A program made the position numbers and the translations under genes. From Tethya wilhelma (lineage: Eukaryota > Porifera > Demospongiae > Tethyida > Tethyidae): 64,000 nt of DNA. The notes below the pieces were generated by a model. That model was not told the origin of the DNA and searched no databases. It was given only the letters and a program-made list of their open reading frames with translations. Shown here one piece after another: positions 1 to 11,700 of this stretch (the stretch's first letter is position 1; every line of letters begins with the position of its first letter). The DNA lies in contig CAXIPT010000002.1 in the NCBI GenBank assembly GCA_964030475.1, positions 1,252,519-1,316,518 of the forward strand, given 5' to 3'.

Positions 1-2314
1 CAATTATTAACACTTTTTTGTTATATTTAACTATAATAATTATGTTGTGATATAATAATAATTATTGTCATACACAGTACAGAACAAGTGTGGTTGTGTG
101 AATAAACTTGAAAGTGTCTCGTTCTCAGGCTTTTTCTTTATAATGCATGTGTCAAATTTGCTCATGATTATTTCAGTTTTATGCCCAAGTCTTGCAAATT
201 AATCTATGTTGCCTGTTAATACATAATTTATCCCACTTTGCTAGCAAACTGACTGGCATGATGATCGAGTTCAAACGTTTTGTATGGTATAAAGATATGT
301 ATAAATTATTGTAATGTTTGAACATTACAGGATGCATGAGAGATCAAAATGAAAAGAAAAGTAAAGACATGTGCCACAATTGAGACATGCCAATTATTGT
401 TACTATTTACAACACTACCCATTCCTACACTGCTTATTTTTATGAAATTTTTACCATTTTTTTTGTGTGTGTCTGTAATCAGGCAAGTATATGGCCCAGT
501 TTTCAAATTTGGCTAATTTACATGCATAATTATAATATGATCTAAAAATTTTCCCATGGTATATATTGGTCTCATACCCAGACTCTACCCTCCAAAGAGA
601 GATGAAGTCAAGTACGTTACATCCAAATTCTTGGTTCTGCTGAGTCAGTACCTAATTGATGTGTTGTGTGTGGCCCCACATGGTTCTCTAGTGCATACAC
701 CAGGTGATGGTGACTCAGCGAGGGTAAGCTTCTCAGTGCCTTTTAACTGCCCATGTAAAAAGAGGCCAGGTATGTTCACATGCACACCCATATGGCACAC
801 CATTGAATTCGTTGGAGAAATTTTCGTGCTAATGAGTCATTTCTGGCAGAATTCTACTGTGCATACATGTACACTTAATTACGATATGAGCCATTTCTAG
901 TAGCATAAATTCTATAAAATTATGTATACTAGCTGTACTTTACTATGCCAAAAATTTTATGCTAGTGCATGTGGTGTGGTAAATTTTTAGTGCATGTATA
1001 TGTATGGCAAAGTGTTAGTCGAATGTGTAGATCCTTTTAGGTCATAAGGGTTCAGATCATTGGTACATTGTACTCTTCTCACCCCAGTAATTTTTTTTTT
1101 TTTTTGGTGAGTCGTCTCACCTTGGAGTATCTCAATCTGCCCTGAAAACTGGGACCCAGTATATGCGCATAATTTTATTGAACAAAAGGCGGTTACACAT
1201 GGTGTACCACGTATACAAAATTGCTTATCTTAATGCGCATATATCGGGTCCTAGTTTTCAGGGCAGATTGAGATACTCCAAGGTTATCCCATAATGCATT
1301 CCAGTTAGTATTTTGAGACTTTTAGCTTGAAGATAGTACAATAATAATATACTATAATTATAATTATTGTATATAAAATTTTAACAGTTGTCCTTTAGGC
1401 TGGAACCAGAAATAATAATGATGGATGTTCACTTGTGCAAGAAAGAGCATGCTATATCTGCAATACACTAATAATTGAAGTTTAACAAACATACATAATT
1501 ATTCATAAAGCCCACTCCCTTTATATATAATACAGAAGCAGTGTTGGAGGTGAGAGTTCGTCAATGCAAAAAACAAGCACTGGTTTGTGAGAAATCTCTG
1601 TATGTTATCATAACCTGTCAGTCAGGAACACTTACAGTTATCATCAGCATTGATTACATTTTGTTTCTGTAACATTTTATTTCCTCGATAATTAAATACT
1701 TGTCAACGTAAATCTAGAGTAACAAAAATTTCGAGCATATGTAATAATTGTATGATTCCATTTCTGTCCAAATCTATATTTTTGTACCAGCTATATATAT
1801 ACATTTGCCAACAATAGGCACGTACATGCAACAGAATAATGGTAATCATTAGTAGCTACAAAAAGGTTCTTGTATTGCGACGTCATGCAGTGTCTCCAGA
1901 TTCAGAAATGTGTCCCTGAGTTAAGGGACTTTCACTCGGTACTTAGGGAATTATAGAGAATATGTTTATTCATGAACCCTGAGCATTAATACAAAAAGGC
2001 TACAAATCGATATATAAACCATGAAGTGCATTGCTGCATTTGCTTGTTACAGTAAGAGTCCTTCATAATACCATTAATTTTAGAAATCCATTACCTATAA
2101 TATGGTTATTAAAAATATATAATATATTTTTGAGAGTTAAATTTTAGTGGGCGTTTAATTCCATTTTTAGGGAAAACTTTACCAAGAAAGGGATATTCCA
2201 CTATGAAATTCATGTGACCCGTGACGTCATAGCTCTTTTGTCTGCACTGATCTGCAGATATATCTCAGTGAGCTGATCAAGTACACACAGTCAACAGCTG
2301 GTGAACGTTCGAAC
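1..2314. other. Upstream intergenic region, no gene seen
   Basis: I see no convincing coding exon here. An open frame at 556-900 has no recognisable domain and no splice context. The stretch at about 345-470 resembles one arm of the inverted-repeat element at 22931-23440 (shared words around gacatg, cccattcctacactg and tttttatgaaattttta), so it is probably a relic. A separate hairpin element lies at 1119-1284. The bases just before 2315 probably hold the promoter of the first reductase gene, but no core motif is obvious. Confidence 0.5.
1119..1284. repeat. Hairpin element, about 50-base inverted arms
   Basis: The left arm (from accttggagtatctc at 1119, through the ctgccctgaaaactggg block, to tatgcgcat) is matched by its reverse complement ending at 1284 (gagatactccaaggt). 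About 60 bases lie between the arms. It has no coding capacity, so it is best described as a MITE-like foldback element. Confidence 0.7.
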
Positions 2315-5300
2315 ATGGGGAACGTTCTAGGTAAAGCTGCAGCAACTAATTTTATTCTACAAGGGGCGTTGTTTCTACTGGCTGCGTACTTGCAAACAGA
2401 GAAATTTTATACCCTTGCTGGCTGTTCAACCTTTATCCTGTTGATCATTCAGTCAATCATGAGTACAGGGAAATACTTTCCACGTCAAGTAAGTGTAAAG
2501 TGAACTACTAACTTATATAAATGATTCGCTCCATAAAAGCTAGTCTCGCGTAGCCAGACCCCTTTCGCTCCGCCTATATGGCTCCGCGGAGCCATATAGG
2601 CGGAGCGAAAGCCATATAGGCGGAGCGAAAGGGGTCTGGCTACGCGAGACTACATAAAAGCTTGATCAGTCATTGTTCAAGAAAACAATATTAAGATAAA
2701 AGGCGGGGCAATTTCGACGGGGCGGGGTAATTTTGATCTGCTTATTTCTCTGCTATAAAATTCAGCAGTGATTTTTTTTTTTATCAACAGAACCTATCAG
2801 ATCTGCAGTTCAAGAAAAGCATAATCTGGACTGCATTCATAGTAGAGAAATTAGCTAGCACTACGACATCGGAATTACCCCGTGTTCGGAAATGCCCCAC
2901 TTTACCTTAGAGGTCAATTACAAATAATATTATTTATTTGGGGGAGGCAATCAAGTTCCCTTCAAGTAATGCAAATTAGTGCTCGTGATAGGGAGAATGT
3001 ATGGAAGAATTCTGTTCAGCTTCTTACTTTCAGGTGTTTTTTTTTTAACACCATTGCCTAGTCTAGTCCTAGACCCCGGCTTTTCCGCCCGGGGTCTAGG
3101 ACTAGACTAACCATTGCCTTGTATATAAGCCACTAAATATAAACTGATCATTCAGTGCTATGAACGCTAAGCTCTTGTTGCTGAAGCTGAAGTAAGTAAA
3201 AAATCCAGACTTGAATATTTTTTTTATACATTCAATTTAGCTATACCGGTATACCCCGGCCTGAAGCTGCTACATGAACCATGCCCCAAAAATGACATAA
3301 AATGATGTAAATGCAAACGCTCTATTATATTTTGGCACTAATAACACTTTGTAATACACTTCATATCAATGTACTACATATCTTCTATGTCATGATATAG
3401 GTTATGCAGTCTTGTATGGTGTGTATGTGGGCTGTACGTTTGGGTCTATTCTTATTATGGAGAACTTTGCAGATTGGATCTGACCCTAGGTACAATTTTA
3501 AACGATACTTCATCTACTGGACATTACAAGGTATTTATGTCATAACGTAACTATATATTTTTCCTGTAGAATTCATGGACCAATACTAATTAGTATTCGT
3601 TAACTGTATATACAAAATAGCCTGCTTTCAATAATGAAATTTGGCAAAATGATATTATGTTAATGAACTTAAAGTTATCTTGCTCATTAGTGAAGTTACT
3701 GATTTTACCTTTACATGCATGCACAGGCATTGGTATTAATAGCATAAGAAATTCAGTGAAAGGGAGCATGTGCATGCACTGCTACTCTTTGGTCAGCTCA
3801 ACTATATGATGTCACATGTAGAAACCTTTATCTGACTTTTGCCATTTTTGCAATCAGCTGGCAAAGAAAATCAGTATCTGGCTAGCCATGTTTTGTGTAT
3901 AGTTACAGAGAAGAAAATTTCTAGAAAATTCTGTGAAAGATCGGCTTCTGTATCACCCTTCGTTGTCTGATACTAATGGAACTGATAAGTCTTTGTCAAG
4001 CCCTACTTGTACCACCTGTCATTCTATCCTAGGCTAGCAGCACATAACCTAACTATCTAGGCACTTTTTTTTACTTTCTCCACAGTTTAAGTTGGGAGGT
4101 GGGGGGGGGGGAGGTAGCATTTTATCTTGAGGTTGCATTACTTTCGGTGAACTACTGTAACACAGTTCTGGACTTCAATTTCAGTCTCCATTACATGTCA
4201 GTGGTTCATGATCAATATTCTGCAGCTGTGAGCTGAGCCACTGACGAATAATTCTAGCAGTCACTTAGATATTAATTGCAATGATTCAGAAGTAATTCAA
4301 TATTAGCATGCATAGTTTCGAACTGAAGTAGTCATGTGCTGAAACTCAGAGTCTTGCCTTGTTTCATTACCTTTTACAGCACTGACAAATAGATGCAGGG
4401 GCTGTAGTAACTTGCATCTATCAATCAGTACTAGTATAATGGTACCTGTATTGTGAAATAGAGTATTCAACATACTTCTACCATAGATTAAGTCATGCTC
4501 CCTCATTCCATTGATCCTAGTACTCCTAAGAATTGAGGGATCGATCTCTAGGCCTCCTTATCATTGTTTGATCAAGCAGTTAATCCGGTCATGGTATTTT
4601 TATTCTGTTTATCAGCTCTCTGGGTGTGGCTGACACTCCTTCCTACTCTCATTCTCAATTCAAAAAAGCACAATAAAGACTTAACCAGAAGAGACTATTG
4701 TGGCTGGGGAATATGGGTGATTGGGATGTTCATTGAATGCTTAGCTGACTTTCAAAAGTATCACTTCAACTTTGATAATAAGTAAGTACTTATCTCTTCT
4801 TGTCATACAACTTGTGTCCATTGCTATGTACGGGACATAAAATTATATGGAACATGCGTATTATCACTTTTAAATGGTACATGTACATTGTTATTATTTC
4901 AGTGGGAAATGGATAAGCCATGGATTGTGGAGTGTTATTCGTCATCCCAACTACCTTGGTGAGATCATGATGTGGTTTGGTCTTTTTCTCTCAGCTTCCT
5001 CAACATTTAAGGTACATTTAATTGCATGTGAAAGCCATGGGAGTTGCACTTTGTTGACTTAGTTTGTTTCAATTAGCACACTGGTGCAGTGCAGAGGGAA
5101 AATACTTTATGCGAGGCAAACCCTTAAAGAATGTGTAACTTGGCACTTACTGAGGTTAATGTCACAAATTTAAAAAGCAATTTTGAATTTAGCTAGATTT
5201 TAATTTAGCAATTCACTTCCCAATATCAAGAGCTGGTCAGACACTTCCTATTGATTTGGGTCACACAAAAATCATTTGTACGGAAAAAAGCAGCACTGAA

Positions 5301-5907
5301 CACAGCACATGTTGCTGCCTAGCAAAGCAGCTAGTGTACGTATGTGAACCCACCTTTAGAAGTTATGAAGTCACCATCTGATGAAGATCTTACTCTATCT
5401 ATGCTTGAGTATAGCTGCTCAGCCTCAAAGCAGCAAGACTGGGTCATGACAGAAACTTAACAATAAATGATTTGAAATTTCATGTTCTAATTAAATGAAT
5501 ATAGTTTAATGATGAATATTTTACGTCCTGTTAATTTAGCGATTTTTTACCCAATCACCAAAATTGCTAAAATTATATGCTTTAACATTTGTGACAATAA
5601 GGAAGATTCTGTCTAAGCCAAACACACCTCTAAATGATATGTGCAAAATAGTGCCAGTCTGAAAAATGGCTGGATTTACTACTTCAAGCATGCAGTCAGG
5701 AAAATTTAATACTCATCCTGCACGTATCAATTTTTGCAGGGAATGGAACTACTGAGTGTCATCTCTCCTGTATTTGTGGCAATACTGTTGACCAAAGTGT
5801 CAGGAATACCACTTCTTGAACATAGCAGCATGAAGAGATGGAAAAATAACCCTCAGTTTCTTGACTACATGAAGAGGACATGGAGGCTGGTTCCTTATCT
5901 CTACTGA
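2315..5907 (+). CDS. DUF1295 / steroid 5-alpha-reductase-fold membrane enzyme, complete 5-exon gene
   Basis: The spliced product is 248 residues. Exons are 2315-2488, 3401-3530, 4616-4781, 4903-5011 and 5740-5907, all with GT-AG borders and matching phases (0, 1, 2, 0). The N-terminal exon encodes two hydrophobic segments. Exon 2 carries the WAVRLGLFLLWR stretch typical of DUF1295 proteins. Exon 4 carries the HGLWSVIRHPNYLGE signature of the steroid reductase/isoprenylcysteine methyltransferase superfamily, where the RHPNY region contributes to cofactor binding. The last exon ends LVPYLY. Family knowledge suggests an NADPH-dependent reduction of a lipid double bond in the ER membrane; the substrate is unknown. 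A paralogue lies 534 bases downstream. Compared with it, exon 2 lacks five codons after GSD, so this copy may differ in a loop. Introns 1 and 2 hold hairpin repeats. Confidence 0.88.
2541..2652. repeat. Near-perfect palindrome in intron 1 of the first reductase gene
   Basis: The arm tagtctcgcgtagccagacc at 2541 returns as its reverse complement ending at 2652. The core ccgcctatatggctccgcgg is itself palindromic, and a short block (ccatataggcggagcgaaag) is repeated in the right arm. The high GC content stands out from the AT-rich intron. It is a non-coding foldback element. Confidence 0.8.
2696..2909. repeat. TIR element, copy 1 (ggggcaattt family)
   Basis: The left end (aaaaggcggggcaatttcg) and right end (gaaatgccccactttacctt) are inverted relative to each other, and the sub-terminal aattttgatctg / catcggaattacccc blocks also pair. 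The same element recurs at 16897-17042 with cleaner ends. It has no ORF and is MITE-like. Confidence 0.7.
3059..3109. repeat. Short perfect hairpin in intron 1
   Basis: tagtctagtcctagacccc is followed by a 13-base loop and its exact reverse complement. It sits in intron 1 of the first reductase gene. Confidence 0.8.
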
Positions 5908-6440
5908 TCTTTCTGTTTAGAGATAATTCTATTAAAAGCTGTTGGGACTAAAATTACTGTTCATGTGATTTTTCCACGTATTATAAATCTTTCTGTGTAT
6001 GTTACTCCATTTAGCACCAATTATTTTGCTGTGTTTATTTTGCTACAACAATAATTATTATTGTATCATAATTAATTTTAGTAGTATTAATTTTCCTCTG
6101 TGATATGATAATATTATTGTACACCGTGTACAGTAATTTTGAGTAATAACAATAGGCTTAGATGTAATAATGAATATATAACGATCGCTATCATCATAGT
6201 ACATAATAAATTATTAAATACTCTAAGATACCTACCTAATTTAATAAGGTAACTAAACTTGTGCCATGCTATTGTGTAATATTAGGTGTCATCGGTCCTT
6301 TACGTCGATGCATGCATGCGGTATACGTATTATTATGCAAGCTACGTATTAATTTTGTCAGTTGACATGATCTAGCTGACACGTGTTGTCAACCCGGCCA
6401 GATCGAGTCAGTTTAAAGAATTAAAAAACCATAAAATATT

Positions 6441-6920
6441 ATGGGGAACGCTCTAGGTAAAGCTGCTGCAACTGATTTGATATTACAATGGGGGTTGTTT
6501 CTACTAGCTGCCTACCTTCAGACGGAGAAATTTTATGACCTTGCTGGCTCAGCTACTTTTATTCTGTTGATCATCCAGTCAATCATGAGTACAGGGAAAT
6601 ACTTTCCACGTCAAGTAAGTTAGTATAATTATAGTTGTAGAGTGCATGTGGTCTAGTACAGTCACTGTTGACAGTTTTACCTGCAGGCCAACACTATAAT
6701 TATAATTATTGATCAAGTTTTTGGATCTATCTTCTATCAAGGTTGTCAACCTTGATAGAAGATAGATCCAACTGCATTATGAAAGTTGCAAAGCACCCCT
6801 GGATGATCATTCAAAGCTACTTATGCATATATTGGGGTAGCCTCATACCCAGGCACCTATACCAGTGAAAGAAGGGAGAGGGCTGCCAGGGGCGTAGCCA
6901 GGATTTAGAGTAAGAGGTTG

Positions 6921-6958
<38 letters not shown>

Positions 6959-8668
6959 ACATGTGCACAGATTAAAAGAGACATATACAATTAATGCACC
7001 CTGCTGCCTAGTGATAGGTATAAAATTGATATACTGTTGTTTACATAAATTGAATATTTGGCCCAAGCTCTTCTCTTCGCATGTACACCTGATGAAATAA
7101 CTAAAGTTACAAGGAAGGCTACTTGCGTAACTGTGATGACGGCATATATACCATTGTTGGCTTGGTTCTTCATTACTCACAATATCCATTGACTGAGTGG
7201 CGTTAACCTACATTTTGACCCTAGGCTCTCATATCATATAGGCCACTGCCATTATTACAGAAAGTTTGTATGGTCTAATACAAACCATGCATGGAATACC
7301 AGGATAGCTGTCTCCCCTTCTTATCTTTTGTGGTTATAATATTCATTAGGAGAGAGCTAGCTTGTTTGTTGTGTACAAACATTATTTTTAGTCCTTTTAT
7401 TCTTAAACTTTAGGTAATACAGTCTTGTATGGTGTGCACATGGGCTGTACGTTTGGGTCTATTCTTATTCTGGAGAGTTATGCAGAATGGATCTGACTCT
7501 AGATTCAACCGAGTTAGAAGCAATCCTAAGCGTTTCTTCATCTATTGGACAGTGCAAGGTATTTATCATCTCTTGTATCCCGGGAAGCCATACTATTAAC
7601 ACATTTTTTCACGGTGTATTACGTGAAGAAACGTGAGCAAGGGGAAAACCGAGGGCAATATGCATATTTCCCTCGGTTTTCCCCTTCATATTACCCTCGG
7701 TTTTTCCCATGCACTGCATGCAGTCATTGTCTTCCACTAATGACATACGAACAGTCAAACACGTTTTTTTTTGGGTAACTACAATAAAACAACCATGTCA
7801 ATAGCTACTTCTTCCTAAAGCTATTTCAGTCTATAAGAACAGGTAAGTACATATACATAAGAGGGAAAAAAAACAAAAACAAAAAAAAAACAGCTCAATA
7901 GCTGGAACTACAACTGTTTACAAGATTATCAAACTCCTCTTCAACTCGTGAAATGGCTGTGGTATTGAATGTCGGATTAATATTGACAGTAAGGGATCCA
8001 ATTGAACAGTTTGTAAGGTCTCCAAATAGTCGTCCAAAGCTCTCAGCTGGAGAATGCTGAACTGGAGCACTGCTTGCTGCCTGACAACCAGGTTCACAAT
8101 TTTCACTTGAATTTGTCATCATTACTACAGAAAGTTTTTTTTCTTGTTCTTCCGATACACGTTCATATGTACGCAATGCCTCAACGGACTTGTGGCCTGT
8201 GGTTTTCTGGATGATCTTTTCGGGAATATTGTTGCGAAACATATTTGTGGTGCCTGTTGCACGTAGACTGTGATTGGTCTTTTTTTCTTCAAGACCTGCA
8301 TCAAAACACATATCCTTAACCATATCAGACAGAGTGTTTTTTCCAACTGGAATCTCGTCATACCATGGAGATTTTGGATTGCTAGGCGCAGATGGCTTGG
8401 GTCTCAAGTAGAGAATATCTTTGGTAAAGGCATACACTGGAAGTCTTTGAAAATACATTGAAAGTAGCAAAACTAAACACTTGGGAAGGCCACTGGGTAC
8501 GGCATGTATAGTAACCTGCTTGTTTTCAAGTCTCAGTTGATGAAGTCCACCTGTATTGTTTTTTGAACCGTGCTCAACNNNNNNNNNNNNNNNNNNNNNN
8601 NNNNNNNNNNNNNNNNNNNNNNNNNNNNNNNNNNNNNNNNNNNNNNNNNNNNNNNNNNNNNNNNNNNT

Positions 8669-8714
<46 letters not shown>

Positions 8715-11700
8715 GCACATGTGCACAGATTAAAAGAGACATATACAATTAATGCACCCTGCTGCCTAGTGATAGGTATAAAATTGATATACTGTTGTTT
8801 ACATAAATTGAATATTTGGCCCAAGCTCTTCTCTTCGCATGTACACCTGATGAAATAACTAAAGTTACAAGGAAGGCTACTTGCGTAACTGTGATGACGG
8901 CATATATACCATTGTTGGCTTGGTTCTTCATTACTCACAATATCCATTGACTGAGTGGCGTTAACCTACATTTTGACCCTAGGCTCTCATATCATATAGG
9001 CCACTGCCATTATTACAGAAAGTTTGTATGGTCTAATACAAACCATGCATGGAATACCAGGATAGCTGTCTCCCCTTCTTATCTTTTGTGGTTATAATAT
9101 TCATTAGGAGAGAGCTAGCTTGTTTGTTGTGTACAAACATTATTTTTAGTCCTTTTATTCTTAAACTTTAGGTAATACAGTCTTGTATGGTGTGCACATG
9201 GGCTGTACGTTTGGGTCTATTCTTATTCTGGAGAGTTATGCAGAATGGATCTGACTCTAGATTCAACCGAGTTAGAAGCAATCCTAAGCGTTTCTTCATC
9301 TATTGGACAGTGCAAGGTATTTATCATCTCTTGTATCCCGGGAAGCCATACTATTAACACATTTTTTCACGGTGTATTACGTGAAGAAACGTGAGCAAGG
9401 GGAAAACCGAGGGCAATATGCATATTTCCCTCGGTTTTCCCCTTCATATTACCCTCGGTTTTTCCCATGCACTGCATGCAGTCATTGTCTTCCACTAATG
9501 ACATACGAACAGTCAAACACGTTTTTTTTTGGGTAACTACAATAAAACAACCATGTCAATAGCTACTTCTTCCTAAAGCTATTTCAGTCTATAAGAACAG
9601 GTAAGTACATATACATAAGAGGGAAAAAAAACAAAAACAAAAAAAAAACAGCTCAATAGCTGGAACTACAACTGTTTACAAGATTATCAAACTCCTCTTC
9701 AACTCGTGAAATGGCTGTGGTATTGAATGTCGGATTAATATTGACAGTAAGGGATCCAATTGAACAGTTTGTAAGGTCTCCAAATAGTCGTCCAAAGCTC
9801 TCAGCTGGAGAATGCTGAACTGGAGCACTGCTTGCTGCCTGACAACCAGGTTCACAATTTTCACTTGAATTTGTCATCATTACTACAGAAAGTTTTTTTT
9901 CTTGTTCTTCCGATACACGTTCATATGTACGCAATGCCTCAACGGACTTGTGGCCTGTGGTTTTCTGGATGATCTTTTCGGGAATATTGTTGCGAAACAT
10001 ATTTGTGGTGCCTGTTGCACGTAGACTGTGATTGGTCTTTTTTTCTTCAAGACCTGCATCAAAACACATATCCTTAACCATATCAGACAGAGTGTTTTTT
10101 CCAACTGGAATCTCGTCATACCATGGAGATTTTGGATTGCTAGGCGCAGATGGCTTGGGTCTCAAGTAGAGAATATCTTTGGTAAAGGCATACACTGGAA
10201 GTCTTTGAAAATACATTGAAAGTAGCAAAACTAAACACTTGGGAAGGCCACTGGGTACGGCATGTATAGTAACCTGCTTGTTTTCAAGTCTCAGTTGATG
10301 AAGTCCACCTGTATTGTTTTTTGAACCGTGCTCAACATAAGTTACTTTAGTAGGGTCAACATCACCACCTGGAGCTTTGTCAAATACAAAATTTGAAGGA
10401 CCTAACTGGCGTTGTTCTTGGCCCCCACGGATGCAGAAGCATTTACCGATATAATAGAAGACAGCTCGTTGAAGAGCCTTTGGATTACTGACACTGAAAA
10501 CCTCGGATAACCACAACTTGTCTTCTTCTTCAGGTGAGATAAGAGAGGCATGTTTTACTTGCGCACCAATTCCTTGTAAACGCAGATTTCTATAATAACT
10601 GTCACGGGTCTTATGGAGTTCATCAAACAAATGCTGTTTCTTGTCCATGATTTTGGGAAATGAAGGATCTTTCTCTAGATAATAGCGCTGAATTCCAGAT
10701 AATAACTGCTGAATAGTACTTGCTGGGTAAGGCTCTCCTTTTGTCGAGCGTGCCTCAACTATAAATTTTGACAACCAAGTGTTCAACTGTTTCACCACAG
10801 GCTTGTCTAAAAGATCGTCAGGACATGTAGCTTTTCCTTCTTTAGCTAAACGAGAATTAGTTTCGGCCCTCCATTCTTTGAACGTATTTACTGCCCATAG
10901 AGTATTTTTCTTTGTATTTTCGGGAACAAACCCTTTGGAGAATTCAGCCAGCTCATCATTGCTTATTGAAGCAAAACGGTCTGTTTTCCGTTTGTTCTCT
11001 CTCTTTCTCTTTTTGGATGGAGGAACGAAGTCACCATCATCCTCCATTTCTTCGCTAGCTCGGTAAAACTGGACTGAATGAGTTACATAATAGCCCAAAT
11101 CTGGTTGGTTGGTGCTTAGATACAAAATGACGCAGTATCATGTTGCTAACCAACGCTTAGCAACGTGAATGACGCAATTCACGGTTACCTAGTGATTCTG
11201 TAGTATCCGGGATACAAGCATTTTAGAACATGCCTACCGCCGGGCATTATCGGAAATACCTCGGTAATATTGAATAAGCCCTCGGGCTCCGCCCTCGGGC
11301 TTATTCAATATTACCTCGTGTATTTGCGATAAAGCCCTAGTAGGCATGTTCTAACATATACATAGTGCAACTTACACCAGTACAATGGAAATACTAGTAC
11401 TGTATAGCTCCAAATTTTCGTGGTTCAAAAAGTTCGTGAAAAGTCTGTATTTGCCGTTTTGAGCTAATTTTCGTGAATCACGATCTCTGAAATTATATTG
11501 CCGATATACCGTTTTCTAAATTTACGTGGAGAAAATTTTCGTGATATACGGTCAAATCACGAAATTCACGAAAATATTGTACCACGAAAATTTGGAGCTA
11601 TACGGTATTGAACTAGCTAACTGTGCCTAGCCTCCTAATATGGCAGAAGGTGTAAAAATCAGTTAGCCTATTTTGCAAAAACCATTTGACCACTTTTAAC

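Noticed and set aside
556..900. 114-residue ORF as a possible gene
   Set aside because: No domain, atypical composition, and the region contains repeat relics; no splice or promoter support.
8533..8858. ORFs running through the N gap into CA-repeat sequence
   Set aside because: Unknown bases were read as coding; the fusion of Crypton sequence with His/Thr or Cys/Val runs is an assembly artefact.
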